In this document: piece after piece, positions 31,026-43,890 of the stretch | How the letters are laid out: every line of letters begins with the position of its first letter | Position numbering within the stretch: the first letter of the stretch is position 1 | Source: Symbiodinium natans | Lineage: Eukaryota; Sar; Dinophyceae; Suessiales; Symbiodiniaceae | Length of the DNA stretch: 64,000 nt | Reading direction: 5' to 3' | Assembly (NCBI GenBank): GCA_905221605.1 | Contig: CAJNDS010002069.1 | Coordinates: 284,541-348,540, forward strand | Translations under genes and position numbers: made by a program | The notes under the pieces: model-generated | Database searches by the model: none | Seen by the model: only the letters and a program-made list of their open reading frames with translations | What the model was told of the DNA's origin: nothing

Positions 31026-34000
31026 GAGAGAGAGAGAACGAGCGAGCGAGCGTGAGGCGTGCCGCCACATGTGGCCACATGTGGCCAATTGGCCACTTCA
31101 AGGTCCCCTGACCCCCTGACATCTCGCGAGGCCCTCGCGCTGTTTCGGGTCCAGAGTCAGCAGCAAGTCCACGAAGGCCTGCGAGGCCGTCCTTAAGCGA
31201 GCACATACACAACCAGACATACACCGCAAATCCCAGATCGTCCTTGGGATGCACTTGTAGCGGACAAGGCTTCAAGCCGAGCTTCGATGTGTTTGGCAGG
31301 ATCTGCTCCATTTGCGCCTAAGCACAGGATCATGAAGCATGAATGACATGTCGCATCCACATCCTAGGCAAGCTGGCCTTCGGATGCGGGGTGAACTCCA
31401 CGAAGTTTGGCAGTGAGGATACATCCTGAAGCTCGGTTAGGATGCCTACTCTTTCGTGCATCTTGCACACACTTGGGATGTTGACTGCAAACGAGCTTCC
31501 TTCCAAACTTCTTCCGAAGGCCTCGGGTTAAGTTTGCTTTAAGTTGCACTGGCATTCTACAGACATGCGCTGAATCGAGTTCACTCCTCTGGTTTAGGCT
31601 CCGGCGTCCCGCGTCGCTCAATGATCTTTTGCAGCATTCCAAACTCACCACGCCCCGGGAACATGGCCTGGTGAGCAGGCCGTGGGGAAGTGTAGGTTCA
31701 AAACCGGATATGCACGGGATTTTCTGCCTCAGTCCCTACCTAGGGATCCGATTCTCTTCTCCCAGAGCTTGCTGCACATCCATGGACACATTCTCGCAGC
31801 AGCTTCCCCAAACCGCACCAGATTTTCCACAAAGTCAAGGCCCGGCCTCCCGCATCAGCATTTCCGCAACGATGCAGCCACTGCTCCAGATGTCAACAGC
31901 CTCCGAACGGCAAAGTCTTGGCTTCGTTGTCCTTTCACGAACTCTGATAGCAGCGAACAGATAAAAAGAGATCTAAAGTCAGAGGAAGAGCAGTAGCGGC
32001 AGATGTCTTCCTGCTCCAGAACCCTACGGAACAATGCCACAAATCCCAAAGCACAGGAATAGAGATGTCTGTAAGGTTTTCGAGTGCGGCTGAAGGAGAG
32101 ACAAACATGCAAGAAGCAGGATGATTTCGTTTCATGTCCTATCGTTCCTCATCATTCTTTCCTGCCTGGCCATACTGCTTCGCGCCGAAAAACAGTTCCG
32201 GCGCGCGATACCTCACAACAGCATGGGATGAAGCTCGTGCGACATTTTCCTTGACCCCCTCACAAGCATTGCAACCTTTTCAGCACCATCGCCCAGAAGA
32301 ACCCAAATATTAACTCAGCAACATGTATCCTTCCATGTATCCTTCCATGTCTGTGAGACCACGTTTGCCAAGCGAGCAGGTGCTTCAGCAGCTTGGAACA
32401 TGTGTCGTGTTGCCAATTGTCGCGCAGTTTGAGGGCGCCATGGTACCGCGACTACGGCCGACACGTGCTGATTTTTCCATGGAAGAAACCTCCAGATGCT
32501 TGGTTCGGCAGAATGCTGCCAATCATAGTGCAAGTGACGACTGTCTGGCCAACCAACACCTGTTCGATCAGAAACCGTTCCGGTGCAAGCAACACACAAA
32601 ACCCAAGCTTCCTTGCTTGAGCATCTCAGTGCCCGGCCAAAGTGTGGTACATGCTGCGGTCATCGGCCTGCAATGTGATCTACATACGCATATGTACACA
32701 CACATGCATACAACATCAGTATGTGTATATATACATATATAGATACGGAAATACGCTCAACCTCACCCCACGCTGCCACCTCCCCCCCGGCACCCACGTC
32801 CTTGAACACCACCCGACCTTGAACATGAGCCCTACCGCCGAACCTCGAACGAAAGCTCTAGATCCAGAACCTAGACCACAAGCCTGAACCCAACCCCTCC
32901 AAGCCCAGACTGAACCATAGACCCTAAACCTGTCCTGAAGATGGAAAAGGAAAAGACAGAAAGACAGAAAGAAAGAAATAAAGAAAGAAAAGAGGGAGAG
33001 AGAGGGAGAGAGAGGCTCAACAAAATAGACCCAACCAAGGTAGCTTGGAGTGAAATGCACCCGAAAACCGCTTCCAGGCACATACGGGGGCCTACGAGAA
33101 TACGGGGCCATTAAAGTCCCTGAAATAGTCCCCCAAATTGTAGGATTTCCTGATAATAAGGACCCAAAAAGGTAGCCCCTCAGTTCGTAAACCCCCATAC
33201 TGCTTTCAACTCGGAAAGGCTTGCGGCTGCCGGCAGGATTCATCGTGTACAGAATGCACGCTTGCAAACAAAACACCCAAGCATGCCGCACACTTGCTGC
33301 CAGACTCGCTCAACTAACCTAGGACCTACATACCCAGCATCAGACATATTTTTTGGTCCACGATTGTCGGCCAGTACAAGAACAAGTACCCCACGCTGGC
33401 CATTTACGTCCCCCTGTTCTCATCCCCCTGTCTCAGTCAATCTTTTCACCTCTCGCCTGGCTGTTGGAGAAGGTTCAGTTGCTTGACAACTCTTGCCGGA
33501 TGTTCGGCAGTGCAGAAGCCGGGCCTCTGCACTTCTCCTCAAAGATCGATGAATATGCTACTCACTTCTCTACAGCGCTAAAGTACCCGTGCCTTGCAAG
33601 CCTCGGCAAAGACTACGCAGGTCCGAACCTCTGCGCTCCCGCACGCCCAGAAGCGTCATTGCCAAGAAAGACTTGAAACTGCAACCGAAAAGTGAGGAGC
33701 AATCGCCAACCATGCTGGCGACTATCTTGAAGTCATGTTACCGAGGAGGGCAAACCCACCGGTTCGGGACGCATCGGTATGAAGACAAGACAAGGGCACC
33801 ATCGGCTCAACTGATCTGTTCACAGCATATGCCTACGACGTCAAGAGATCCGTGACAAACTACTGTCTGAAATCGCACCTCACATATTGCTACATGGTTG
33901 GTCTTCCAAATCCGCACAGTTGGCAAGGTGAGAGTATCTCCACTACAAGTATTTGCACAGAAGACAGGCTGGGAAGCCCGGTCCCAACAATTGTGCGGAA

Positions 34001-37000
34001 ATCGGAAGTCGAGTGAATCATATATCTCCAAAGGTCAGCTACGGTCAGTTCATTTCGACGCCGAGACAGGCATTGGCAATCTTGGGAAGCGAAGTGAAGC
34101 TAGCAGGATATCCTAAACCCCAAAGCCTAAACCCTAAAGCCCGATGAACAGAACAGGGATTCAATGTCATGCGCTGCTCTCAGCCATCACCTGTCTGCTG
34201 CTCTCAGCTCCCCTGGGACGTCTTCAAAGTCGACTCCCTCCTTTGGCAGCCTCACTTCATCATCTTGGCGATCATGATGACCACCTAGTCTTTGTGTCAC
34301 ATTCCGAATACAACTGAGCACCCTTCTAGGTGCTTGCAAAGGAAGGCGCTATGCTTGTGCCATGATTCAAGATGAACCGGCCCAGATATGCTCGACATAT
34401 GGGGATCGTTCAGTGCCACAACGGCATAGACCCTTGCTGGATGTATGTCGTTACAAACATGCGAGTACTACTTAGCATAAGCTGAACGAGAAGGTCGAGC
34501 AGCAGCACCTAGACAGCCACGTCATTCTTAGCGGAAATGGCAAAGCTATCTTGCAGGTTCATCCACACAAGACGGTTAAGTCAAAGAACAAGCGCACCAG
34601 GACTGAGCAAGAGCTCTGCTGACAGGAGCACGCAATCTGTAGCTTCTCTCTGTTGGAGCTCACAACGAAACCCCATCCAAACATGCGCCTTGACAGCTAC
34701 GCGACATTCAGATTCATCTGAACTTCAGCTGAGCAGCACCAAATCCGACAGTCACCTCAGGAAGGCTCGAGGGGTCGAGTGAACATCGCACTTTGCTGGA
34801 GGTGGTTTCTGGGAGATGGTAGATGGTATTCAATCGTTACTCGTGAGCATGAGAAGATGTATGTGTCAACGGGACATTAATCTCAAGAACTCTTGATCCG
34901 TGTTCGCGTGGTGATCGATTTGTGTCTTCCCGGTGCAGGGACCAGGGATGGCTTCGAATGGACGGTCGTCAAAATTCCAGCACAGCCTCGACTTCCCTAA
35001 CGTCAGATTTCGAGGCCTCACTGGGGAGATGCTGGGAGGTTCGACTGCAGCGTTTGAGGATTTTGGGGTTTAGGCTCTTTTTTTGCCTTTAGGGTTCCAG
35101 TTGATGTTTCCTTAGTCACGGCCATGTTTCTGGAACCGCCACGGCCAGCAGTCCTGAGTCGGCGCTGTAGGGCACGTCCTGACGGAATCAAGGGCAGTGC
35201 TGCATCCTAACCCCAATATACCCCAATGCAATGCACCCACTCATCAGCAGTGCGCCGAGGGATCTGGGCTCATGGTGCCTTGCTGGTCGTCTTGCTGTGC
35301 CCCTATCCTCGACTAATGAATTACGTCTTCAACGAGCAAATGCTACACCCTGGAAGACAGCAGCCTTTTTTCCCGTGCTTCTGTATGATGCCTTCATCAA
35401 GGGCCTTGCTGTTCATGGCAAGTGCGACAAGAGTGCAGGTCTGCCCCAGACCATCCTTGAACATCGTCCAGCTCTGGCCGGTGGAGTTCTGAACCTCGGG
35501 TTCCACAGGTCACAAGAGTCTGCCTTCTGACTGCAGTGGTCTCTGAGCTTTCAAGCAGTCATGGGAACAATGCTTGCCCTAGTTAGTTTGCCAGAGCGAT
35601 GCTCCAATTACAGCACCGGCCTGACGCCGTGATTCAGAAACTGGAGCTACGGGATATTGCGGCATGCTGCAATATGCTACCAGTACAGCTCCACTCCAAC
35701 ATGTCACATCAGTTGCACAAGACCTCACTCGAAAGCATCCATCTAAAAATAGTCAATGAAAACTGAAGCCGCGGCAAACCCCGTCGCAGTGTACGGCACA
35801 GGAAGGCCTGCAACCGCACAAATGCAACGTCGAACTCAGCGTGGATACGTCGACTCCCATTCAAAGGCTGCTCAGCTGCATGCAGCCCACCTTTGCTGCG
35901 GGCCACGATGCGCTGGAAGGTGCGGGACACAGATGTGGCCTGGGCCTGAACACGCACCCCAACCGCAGGGTCAGTAGAGCCCCCGTAACGTCTGACAACC
36001 GACGACCGACGACACACCAAGTCCTTTCCGTGCTGTGTGTTGCTGGCAAGCTGCCAACTCGGTGGCGGCTTCACTGGGGCTCTGCCTAGGTTCCAGACAA
36101 GCTCTGGCAAAGCTATGGAAAGCTGATGATGGGAATTGGTTGCGTCTACATCGTCCATGATGTGCTGCTTGGAGGCATGGCGTTTCAAGCAGGCTGTTCC
36201 AGGAAAGCAGCGTCAGAATGTGAGTCGCTTGGGGAAACGGCTGCGAGGACCAGCGTGCCGCGATTCCGTCAGTCTCAAGCTCTGCGGTCACCAAAAGGCG
36301 GCCAGCAGTTCAGCATGAAAACTCCAGCTGATGTGAAGGCTTCAGTGACAAGAGCACGGGGCATGCAACAAGCCACTAGAGCTGTAAACTTCGTCGTGAA
36401 CAGAATCTGCGCAGTGCCTGTCGTCGTCCTGGCCAATGATGCGCGTGAAGCCAAAATCACTTAGCCTGGGCGCAGGTGCGCTGTACTTAGGTGTACTCAA
36501 GTCCTTTTCAGTCTGTGGGTGTCTACAACGCCAGGCTTGGACTTGTGACCGCCGATGCCCCAAGCGTCTCGCTTGGCAACTCCACTCTGGAAGTTCAACA
36601 GAACCTCCAGCAGCCGGGATGCGCCAGCTTCGGATCTGCCACGGTCTGCCGCGTGCAGAACGACAATTGTCAGGGTAAGGCAAGGGCATTGTTCGGAGTG
36701 ACATCTCGATGGACGAAGAAGCGCTCGTGAAGCGCGCCAAGGCCTATAAGCAGAGTTCAGAAAATCCTGTACCCTCTGTGCTCAAGCAACTTGCCAGCGC
36801 CGCTTTCGTCTTGGACCCAGACCCTGCAGCAACTGCTTGGCAAGGCACTTGCAGTGTGCCTGCCCATCCAGAAGAAACAGAGTCGTCGACAAAGCATGGC
36901 AAGTGAAACCTTCTAATTCTTAGCTGCACTGCATCACTGTGCCAGCACAAGCTTGCCAGCAGGCTGTCCGACCACACGATGTATCTGCAACGTGACGAAG

Positions 37001-38390
37001 AGAACAGCAAACGTTCTGCAAGCCTCGGAGAGTGCCAGGGCTTTGTCCTGCATGTCACAAGGGCAGAACACGAAACACGAGACATCAGCGACCATTGCTT
37101 CAGCACGAGGATGGACTTGCTATCAACGCTGTGTCATTTTCGAGCTTCGTCTGATAGCTGAAATTGTGCACGCACTAATTGTGGCGCCTTGCAACTTACA
37201 GGATGCAGAATGGGACCGCAACAAATGACACGCTGGAGGCGAGTTTTAAGCTTCGGCTTATTAAGAATGATCCGGAGTGGTGCCTGAAACGCCTCATGCC
37301 TCGACGAGCCTCAATGACCTTCTTGAGGTCGCCGTCCATAAACTCCATGACTAGATGCCTCGACAGCAAAGTCAACTCTCAGCAACAATATCAGAGATTG
37401 AACTGAACATCAGACCAGCTCTGCAACCCGTTTCTCAGAATGGACATGGCACCGAACAAGGCTTACAAAATCTTGCAAGTGCGATTAACCACAATATGAA
37501 AAGCAGCACTGACAAGCAGCAGCTCAAGTGCTTTTTTCACCACGGCACAGGATTCCCCGCTCTGCAAAGACGTCTAAGCCTCGGCAGTTTCGAAACTTGC
37601 AAGGGGCCGCACCCATCCCCAAAAGCCCATGTGGCTCTCCACAACAAGTCCTCTATTCAGTCAGAGCCGCTGGCGTGTTGAGAAACGATACGAACGTCAG
37701 CCACGACTATGCATGCGAAAAATGCCGCTGTCCGTGTGCTATGCTCTGCAAACCTTGCCCATTCAAGCCAATTTAAGCCCCCTGCAGCCCATTACATTTG
37801 GATGGCACACGGCCTTCATTACCTCGCTGGGAGGAAGGCACAGGCAGCAGGGCGTCATAGCCAAACGATGCCACATGGTGCCAAGATGGTTGCCCATCAA
37901 AGCCCTCGGAAGGCCTTGATTTCTCGGAGGGCAGTGAAGCCGACCCCACCGATGTCCGCGTCCACGGCCGAAACCTCACCAGGAAATCATGGGGGCAGAG
38001 GCTTCTGATCCAGCAGCCGTTCAAACTTTAAGGCTCTGTAGGAGAGCTTGGGTGTGTATGAGTGGCTGCCGGAGACAACGATCTCAACAGACCTAGAGCT
38101 CTCATGAAGCTGGGTGTCCTTGGCTTTCTTGATCGCGACGACTTGCGCGCTCTTGGTGTGAAGAGCCTCACGGATTTTCGCAGCTTCGGCTGAGTGTGGG
38201 GAGTTATGAACGAGCTCTGAAAACCTCTCTCACACACACATTTGCACATGCTCACTGCCCCTGAATTCTCTGGAAGTAATGCCTAAGATTTCTGGAGCCA
38301 TCGGAGCCTTGTGCACCTTACCGTAGGTGCCCTCGCCGATGTTGGACTCGAGCCGCTCGTACTTGGCTGCTGGCGAGGCCTGACACCCAC
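30774..38390 (-). CDS. CMGC (CDK-type) protein kinase, about 14 exons
   Basis: All kinase subdomains appear in order: KYERLESNIGEGTYGKV (about 38380-38325, Gly loop), SAQVVAIKKAKDTQ (about 38160-38105, ATP-binding Lys), GFTALREIKAF (about 37935-37905, C-helix Glu), VMKAVCHPNVMG (about 37825-37790), LDVFAERGIL, HLVMEFMDGDLKKVIEARRG (37350-37290, hinge), LHERFFVHRDVTPNNAL (36735-36680, catalytic loop), LSDFGFTRIIGQ (36470-36435, DFG), VVRYRAPELFFGAKQYG (32225-32170), AVDIWSSGCIVAEML (31890-31845), MFPGRGEFGMLQKIIERRGT (about 31670-31615), LQDVSSLPNFVEFTPHP (about 31425-31385), AFVDLLLTLDPKQR (about 31185-31140) and ALAHDALKMDAALGTNL with stop at 30774-30776. The LHERFFVHRD..PNN form resembles CDK7-type kinases. 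The catalytic-loop Lys is replaced by Thr. A 4.2-kb intron separates the DFG and APE exons. The start upstream of the Gly loop is unresolved. Confidence 0.92.
30886..31049 (+). repeat. GGGA/GAGA microsatellite in a kinase intron
   Basis: A purine-only tract between the AFVDLLLTLDPKQR exon and the terminal ALAHDALK exon. The long Arg/Glu and Ser/Leu frames across it are translations of the repeat, not genes. Confidence 0.9.
32250..36420. other. 4.2-kb kinase intron
   Basis: Lies between the DFG and APE exons. Holds a GA-rich tract (32940-33020), a GGTAGCCCC-family repeat (33085-33200), telomere-like remnants (34115-34143, 35060-35090) and no frame that I recognise. Confidence 0.5.
33085..33200 (-). 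repeat. Dispersed introner-like repeat, copy 4, within the kinase intron
   Basis: GTAGGATTTCCTGATAATAA, then GGACCCAAAAAGGTAGCCCC and TTCGTAAACCCCC. It aligns base by base with copies at 1455-1512 and 59095-59160. Confidence 0.6.
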
Positions 38391-39270
38391 ACAAACTCAG
38401 ACTGCACAATGCGCCAAGCCGCCACGGCTCGCAGCAGGGTGCATCTTTCGTTCAACAGCTGGGGGCGGTGGGTGTGGGGAGGGTGGTGAAAGTGGTAGGC
38501 AGTTGCTAAAGCCTGGCCTCTTGACTCTACTTTACGCAAGACGTCGAAGAAGGTGGAGGTGGGGGGGGGGGGAAGGAGGTGGACGTGTGGCGGCGGCTGA
38601 GCTGGGCCTTCAGCGACTCGGCAGGTGAAGCAGCCGAGGGCAACGACCCTGGAGAGGCCGCCTCCCGCGGAGCCCCGAGTTGCAGATGCCCTTGCTCTAC
38701 TGCTCCAGGTCCACCGGATCCAACCTGCACCCTGCGAGGAACTCCAGGCGAGTCGACCTCAAGCCGGCGCCGGAAGCCCTATAATCCTGGGCCATCCTGG
38801 GCCATCCTAAGAAGCCCAGTGCCTCTCAACACCCAACAGTCCCCCGGATACCGGTGAGTGAAATGTGGTAGCGACAAATCAGTCCATGAGAGTGGCCAAT
38901 GCTGCCGAAATGGACTCACCAGGGATTCACGCTGCAGATACACATTACTGGCATGTACAGCTGCAACAGCACTGCAAGTTCTCAACACCGAAACAACCTG
39001 CTTCGGCATGCTGCTTTACTTCCGAGGAGTCACAGCATGGAACACACTTCTTGGGATCGCGCCCTCATTCATCCGACAGGCTACAAGCCGGGGGAGGTTC
39101 AGCGTTGGACACTTGCTGCTGCGTTCGTCGTCCGTTCTGTGTTTGCGCTTGTGACACCTTCGTTAAAGGCCTTGCTCCGCATGTGATTGAAACTTTGGAC
39201 ACTGCTTGGTGAACTGCATGGCGATGGGGCTTTGGGGTGGGCAGTGAAGCTGTCGGTAAACATTCTCAAG
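38391..39270. other. Region 5' of the kinase
   Basis: A Pro-rich minus-strand frame at 38730-38530 (SPAESLKAQLSRRHTSTS followed by Pro repeats) could be an N-terminal kinase exon, but it overlaps a G run (38560-38572) and I cannot confirm it. The rest is unassigned. Confidence 0.35.
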
Positions 39271-39284
39271 GCGTTCTCATGGAA

Positions 39285-39560
39285 TATATCCAGCTTTCTT
39301 GAGCCACTCAAGCTCTTTTCGTCGGGCATACTGGGATTGGCTCGTGGCAAAGGAAGGACAGAACAGAAGCAGCTCTTCTGTGTTTTCCAATCCTGCATAT
39401 CAGGTTTCTTCCGAAGAGCATAGACACTCATGTCCTGGGGTATATGTGACTTGTGCGCAATACACTCCGCAGCTTCTGAAGACTTGAAGACGTGCATGTC
39501 ATAAGAATCAGGACCTGAGCGCGGGCGAGTTCGGGCCGCACCCCAGTGACAAAATATCAT
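39285..39560 (-). CDS. Unidentified minus-strand exons
   Basis: Frames SYDMHVFKSSEAAECIAHKS (about 39510-39445) and QSQYARRKELEWLKKAGYIP (about 39345-39285) have the composition of real coding sequence, and the second ends at a stop. Family unknown. The strand matches the kinase downstream. Confidence 0.4.
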
Positions 39561-39749
39561 CCAACATACACACAACCTGCTTAGCCTGCTTATGTATGTG
39601 CCTTCCCCTTCTGATCTTAAGATCCTTACGCCTCGCCTCTTTGCATTCGACTTGTCAGCTGGGAGGCTGCGGCCGACAATGCCCCGCGACACGCTGGCAA
39701 CGCTACAAAGCAACATGCGCCGTGGTGAAAAACACTTCTTCAAATCATG

Positions 39750-42600
39750 TTCACATCACCTGGCACGCTGGACAATTGCTAATTGCTGTGTCAGAGACGA
39801 ATGTCGAAAGCAGATCTATTGCAACACTGGACAGCAACGGCCTACACAAATCTGTATGGGCGTGCACTGTTACTCCATGCCCCCTGACGGCGAGCTAGCA
39901 AAGTCTGTGGGTTGGGAGGCTCATGCAAGCCGGTCACACATAGCTGCCCCAAACCAACTCTTGACCACAATGCATCATGACGTATTATGGCTCTGTACCT
40001 GTTCAGTGGCCAGCTTCCTCGGCAGCGGCGCTGCCCTCCAACTTGTTGTGAGCATAGTTGATCTCTGCACGCCTGAAAACGAAATCGCACTCAGTTCTTT
40101 CCATCTGCAAGCACATTCAATGCTCCCTACATTCTCCATCCCTACATTCTCCCCACATTCCCTGCACTGCGACCTGCTCAAAACCATAAGAGGCCGGCCT
40201 GACATGATGGAAATAGACACCGCTCAAAATGGCCTTGACGAGCATGTCAAACACATGCTCAACCGGGCCGCATAAGTCTGAGGAAAGCCATCTTCTCAGC
40301 GCCAGGCACAAGTCCAAACCAGCGGAATCTGCATGCCAAACATGGGCTTCAGGCCCATGGACCTCAATGAGTTCGCACATGTCCAGCCCATGAGTCAAAC
40401 AGCCATGCCGATTTCTGATCCGGGAGATCACGACCAAGTTCCTTGAGCACTAGCACTGTCAAGGAAGGGACGTGCAAACACGGAAGCCATCGCGCACCAA
40501 ACTCAGCCTCAGGGACAACAGCATTCGACAAAAACATGCGAAGGGCGTGTACATTAACCTACGAAGTCTTTCTTTCAATCTCGATTGTATCTGGCAGGAC
40601 TTTCAAGTTTGTGGTCGAATGCACTGGCTCTTGAAACCAGCTTAACATGACCCCCACCTGTCGCTTTCCGATACAAATCGCACTGCCAAGCCGGTCCAGA
40701 AGGACTAGTGTTATATATAATATCTATAATCTAAATATAAAATAACTAAAGGATTTAAAGATTAAAGACTGAATGAAATATTAGAGAGGCAGCAACTACT
40801 CAAAACAACATCAAGCAACATCATGCTGGCAAGGCGCATCTTGGCTCCAGAAGCTCAACCCGGCCCAGACGTGGAAGCACTATGACGTCGAAGTCTTCAA
40901 CCACGGTTGCTGCGGCAAACACATGATGCAACCAATGATTACTGCTGCCCGAATTTCTAAAAAAAACTGGGATCCCCCTGCAAAATGCAAGTTGACAACA
41001 ATAACCCACTTCACCACAACATCTCGGAAATTGTCAGAACGGAGTTGTGTCTTGGCCTGTATATTGCAGCTTTCATTGTCTTTGGCTTGCTGTCGCAACT
41101 AGCTGAGTCTGTGTGGTTACTGTTAACAAATTGCTGTGGCTTCCAAGACTTTCAGGCTCGCAGTCTTCAAAGGCTTCAATCATGGTAGTTTGGGAAAGAA
41201 AACTGCTGACGTCATCGCACAGTTTTCTTCCTCGCGAGATAGTAAGTGCATGACATGGTCGCAACCAAAAAGCCTTGCACCTCGATGTTGCTGCGCAGCT
41301 CTCTTGAGTATGCGTAGCCGGTTAAGCCAGTTTTTTCGCGGTTGAAAGAAAGATAGGGCTGCACTGGGCAGAGTTGCAGGGATCGTCTTAGGCATCCTCA
41401 CTAATTAGCATGCTCCTCCTCATCGACAAAAACATCGATTCCGTCCCATGCTCCAAGCGGCATCCTCTCAACTTTGATTGAACGAAGGTTGTAGTAAAAC
41501 ATGCATTTGCGCATGGAGAAAACTGACTTGAACGCTCAATAGCGACGCATTGCTGCAATGTCGTTTTGGATCTGTAGCTGGCGTTTGACCAATTGATGAG
41601 GCTGGAAAAGTTGGAGGGGAGCTGTACTCTAGGAGCATGGGCCGGCATATTTTGGTTTTTGGTGGTCTGGTGGCAAAATGACGTGAGGGGCCAGGCTTCG
41701 CGGCCGAGTCCTCTGCCGCCTTCTGTGACCAGCGGCTTCCACCGCACGAACCTGCACGAGCCCGAAGACGAAATCGCGAAGCTTGCCGCGCGAGCAGCTC
41801 ATTTCGTCACATTGCTCACTAATACTCCCGCATTCCTTCTTGCACCGCCTGAATCGCCACATCATGCAGTCAAGCCTTCAGTGGCTTCTGGATGCGGCCT
41901 TTCAGATCTCATTTCGCTGGAAGCTGCAGAGTCGGCTCGGGAGGCCAACGCGCTTGGCCATGTGAGGGTTTAGGGTGGGGGATTGGCGAATCCGGGCGGC
42001 CTCTGTGTCAGGTACTGCGGCCTGCATCTGCCCTCGCAGCCCGACCACAATCCCGAGGAGCAGACCTTATATACCTTCTGAGTGCACTCAGGACTCGGCA
42101 CGCTCAGCAAGTTCAAATCTCGGGTGCTAGAGCTCAAGATCGCGTGCGTGTGAGCCGACATGCATGGGCAGATTTCATCCAAACGCTCGGTTGCTAATAT
42201 ATGTTCTCAGTTGCTTTTCGCTACAATACGACGAGGACCCAAGAACAAGAAAACCTTGTCACCACAGAGAGCGTATAAACACTCACCCACGAACCCACAC
42301 ACCCACGCACCTACGAACCCACGCACACACGTTTTTCGGACGACTCCAATTTTGGCTCACAGCAGCCTGAGTTGGTATGGAGGCTGCCCGGATGATCCAG
42401 CGTCCAATGCTCTTTTGTAGCACACCCGGCACTGCATGTAAGCAAGTCAACCTAGGCTACATTGCAGCACTGCAACCCCTTGCTGCTCACCGCCCCGAAT
42501 CCGCAGGGATCAGCAAAGCCATCACCTGAGCATTCCGAGTTCCGACTTGAGACAATAATCACTGTCTGCCACGGTTTCGTGTTGCTGCAGCTGCTGTTGC
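39750..42600. other. Long stretch with only weak coding signals
   Basis: A minus-strand frame at 40930-40830 (VVEDFDVIVLPRLGRVELLE) and one at 40370-40230 (ALRRWLSS, VEHVFDMLVKAILSGVYFHH) look protein-like. A plus-strand frame at 41755-41970 (DEIAKLAARAAHFVTLLTNT) does too. None can be assigned. A short AT-rich patch is at 40700-40780. Confidence 0.3.
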
Positions 42601-42704
42601 TGCGCCTGCTACCACGACTACTATGGGCGCACTTATTGTTCTTTACTACCATTGTGACCTTCAGGAGGCCTAATTTTAAGTACGTGTTTGTTTTTGTGTC
42701 TGTT

Positions 42705-42780
42705 TTTTTTCTGTGGCCCCCTGGTTCCCGGGTCTGCTGGTCCCCTGGTCCCTTGGACTGCTGGTCCTGTACTCCTCCGA
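42705..42780 (-). repeat. TGGTCC-rich repeat block
   Basis: CCCCTGGTTCCCGGGTCTGC, then TGGTCCCCTGGTCCCTTGG. It is the reverse complement of the GGACCA-rich block at 62385-62590. Confidence 0.6.
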
Positions 42781-42790
42781 CCGCGGTCTC

Positions 42791-43890
42791 GGTTTGGGCA
42801 TTCCAACTGGTTCAAGCCTTAAACCCTATAGGGCCCCTGTAGGGTTTGGCATTTAAACCGAAGAGGATACCTTTAAACGCTAATAGGTTTAAAGGTTTAG
42901 GCTCAAAACCTTTCAGCCTCAAGGGTTTAAAGGTTTAGGGCTTTCCAAGGGTTTATCTACCCTATCGGGGTTAGCCCTATAGGGTTTTAACCCTACAGGG
43001 GTTAAAGGTTCAGGGTTTAAGGTTTAGGGCATTGTAAAAACACAACCCGAAACCCTTCAGGGATTTAACCCCTTTGCTGTTTTCCTTAAGCCTTAAAGCG
43101 TATAGGGTTTAGGGTTATAACGCTGAAGGTATAAATGCCCAGACCTTAGGTAGCATTAAAACCGTTAAAGGCTTAAGGCCTGGGGATTGAAACCTAGGTT
43201 TAGGCATTCAAACTGGCTTAAGCCTTAATCCTTATAGGGCCCCTAAGGTATTTAAACCGAATAGCTTACCTTTTGAACGCTATAGGTTTAAAGGTTGAGG
43301 TTCAAAACCTTTAAGCCTCAAGGGTTTAAAGGTTTAGGTTTTTTAGGGTTTGTCTACCCTATTCGGGGGTGGGCCCATAGGTAGCCTTATAGGGTTTTGA
43401 CCCTAGAGGGGTTAAAGGTTCAGGGTTTAAGGTTGAGGGCATTGCAAAAACGTAACCCCAAACCATCAGGGATTTGACCCCTCTACTATTTTCCTTAAGC
43501 CTTAAAGCATAGGGTTTAGGGTTATAACGCTGAAGGTATAAATGCCCAGACGTTAGGTACATCAGGTTTAGGCATTCAAACCGTTAAGCCCTACAAGGCT
43601 TTTTTGTCTGGGGATTTAAACTTAGGTTTGGGCATTCAAACTAGTTTAAGCCTTAAACCCTAGGGCCCCTATAGGGTTAGGGCTTTTACAGGGTTTATCT
43701 ACCCTATCGGGGTTAGCCCTTCAGGGTTTAAACGCTATGAGGGGCTAAAGGTTTAGAGTTTAAGGTTCAGGGCATTGCAAAAACGTAACCATAAACTATG
43801 TTAACCACATCTCTGTTTTCCTTAAGCCGTAAAGCATATAGGGTTTATAACGCAAAACTCTATAGGAATAGAACCTTATACCCCATAAGC
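42791..43890 (+). repeat. Tandem array of about 410-bp units built from telomere-like words
   Basis: Three head-to-tail units start at about 42791, 43198 and 43625, each opening GGTTT(A/G)GGCATTC(A/C)AACT. They share blocks such as AAGCCTTAAACCCTATAGGG, CAAGGGTTTAAAGGTTTAGG, GGGCATTGCAAAAACGTAAC, TTTTCCTTAAGCCTTAAAGC and TATAACGCTGAAGGTATAAA. Units are about 407 and 427 bp, with the last truncated. The words resemble degenerate TTTAGGG and CCCTAAA in both orientations. No credible gene in it. Confidence 0.85.

Noticed and set aside
30571-31119. Arg/Glu-rich plus and Ser/Leu-rich minus frames
   Set aside because: They are translations of the GAGA microsatellite inside a kinase intron.
39592-40275. 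227-codon plus-strand frame
   Set aside because: No recognisable motif and opposite to surrounding genes. It could be real but I cannot support it.
40830-40930. Minus-strand frame DFDVIVLPRLGRVELLE, reminiscent of TnpB/OrfB-type transposases
   Set aside because: Only about 20 residues are suggestive and no flanking catalytic motif or zinc finger was found.
42345-42365. ATTTTGGCTCA resembling the end of the dinoflagellate spliced-leader sequence
   Set aside because: Only about 11 bases match, and the preceding CCGTAGCC and following AG context do not. A chance match is likely.
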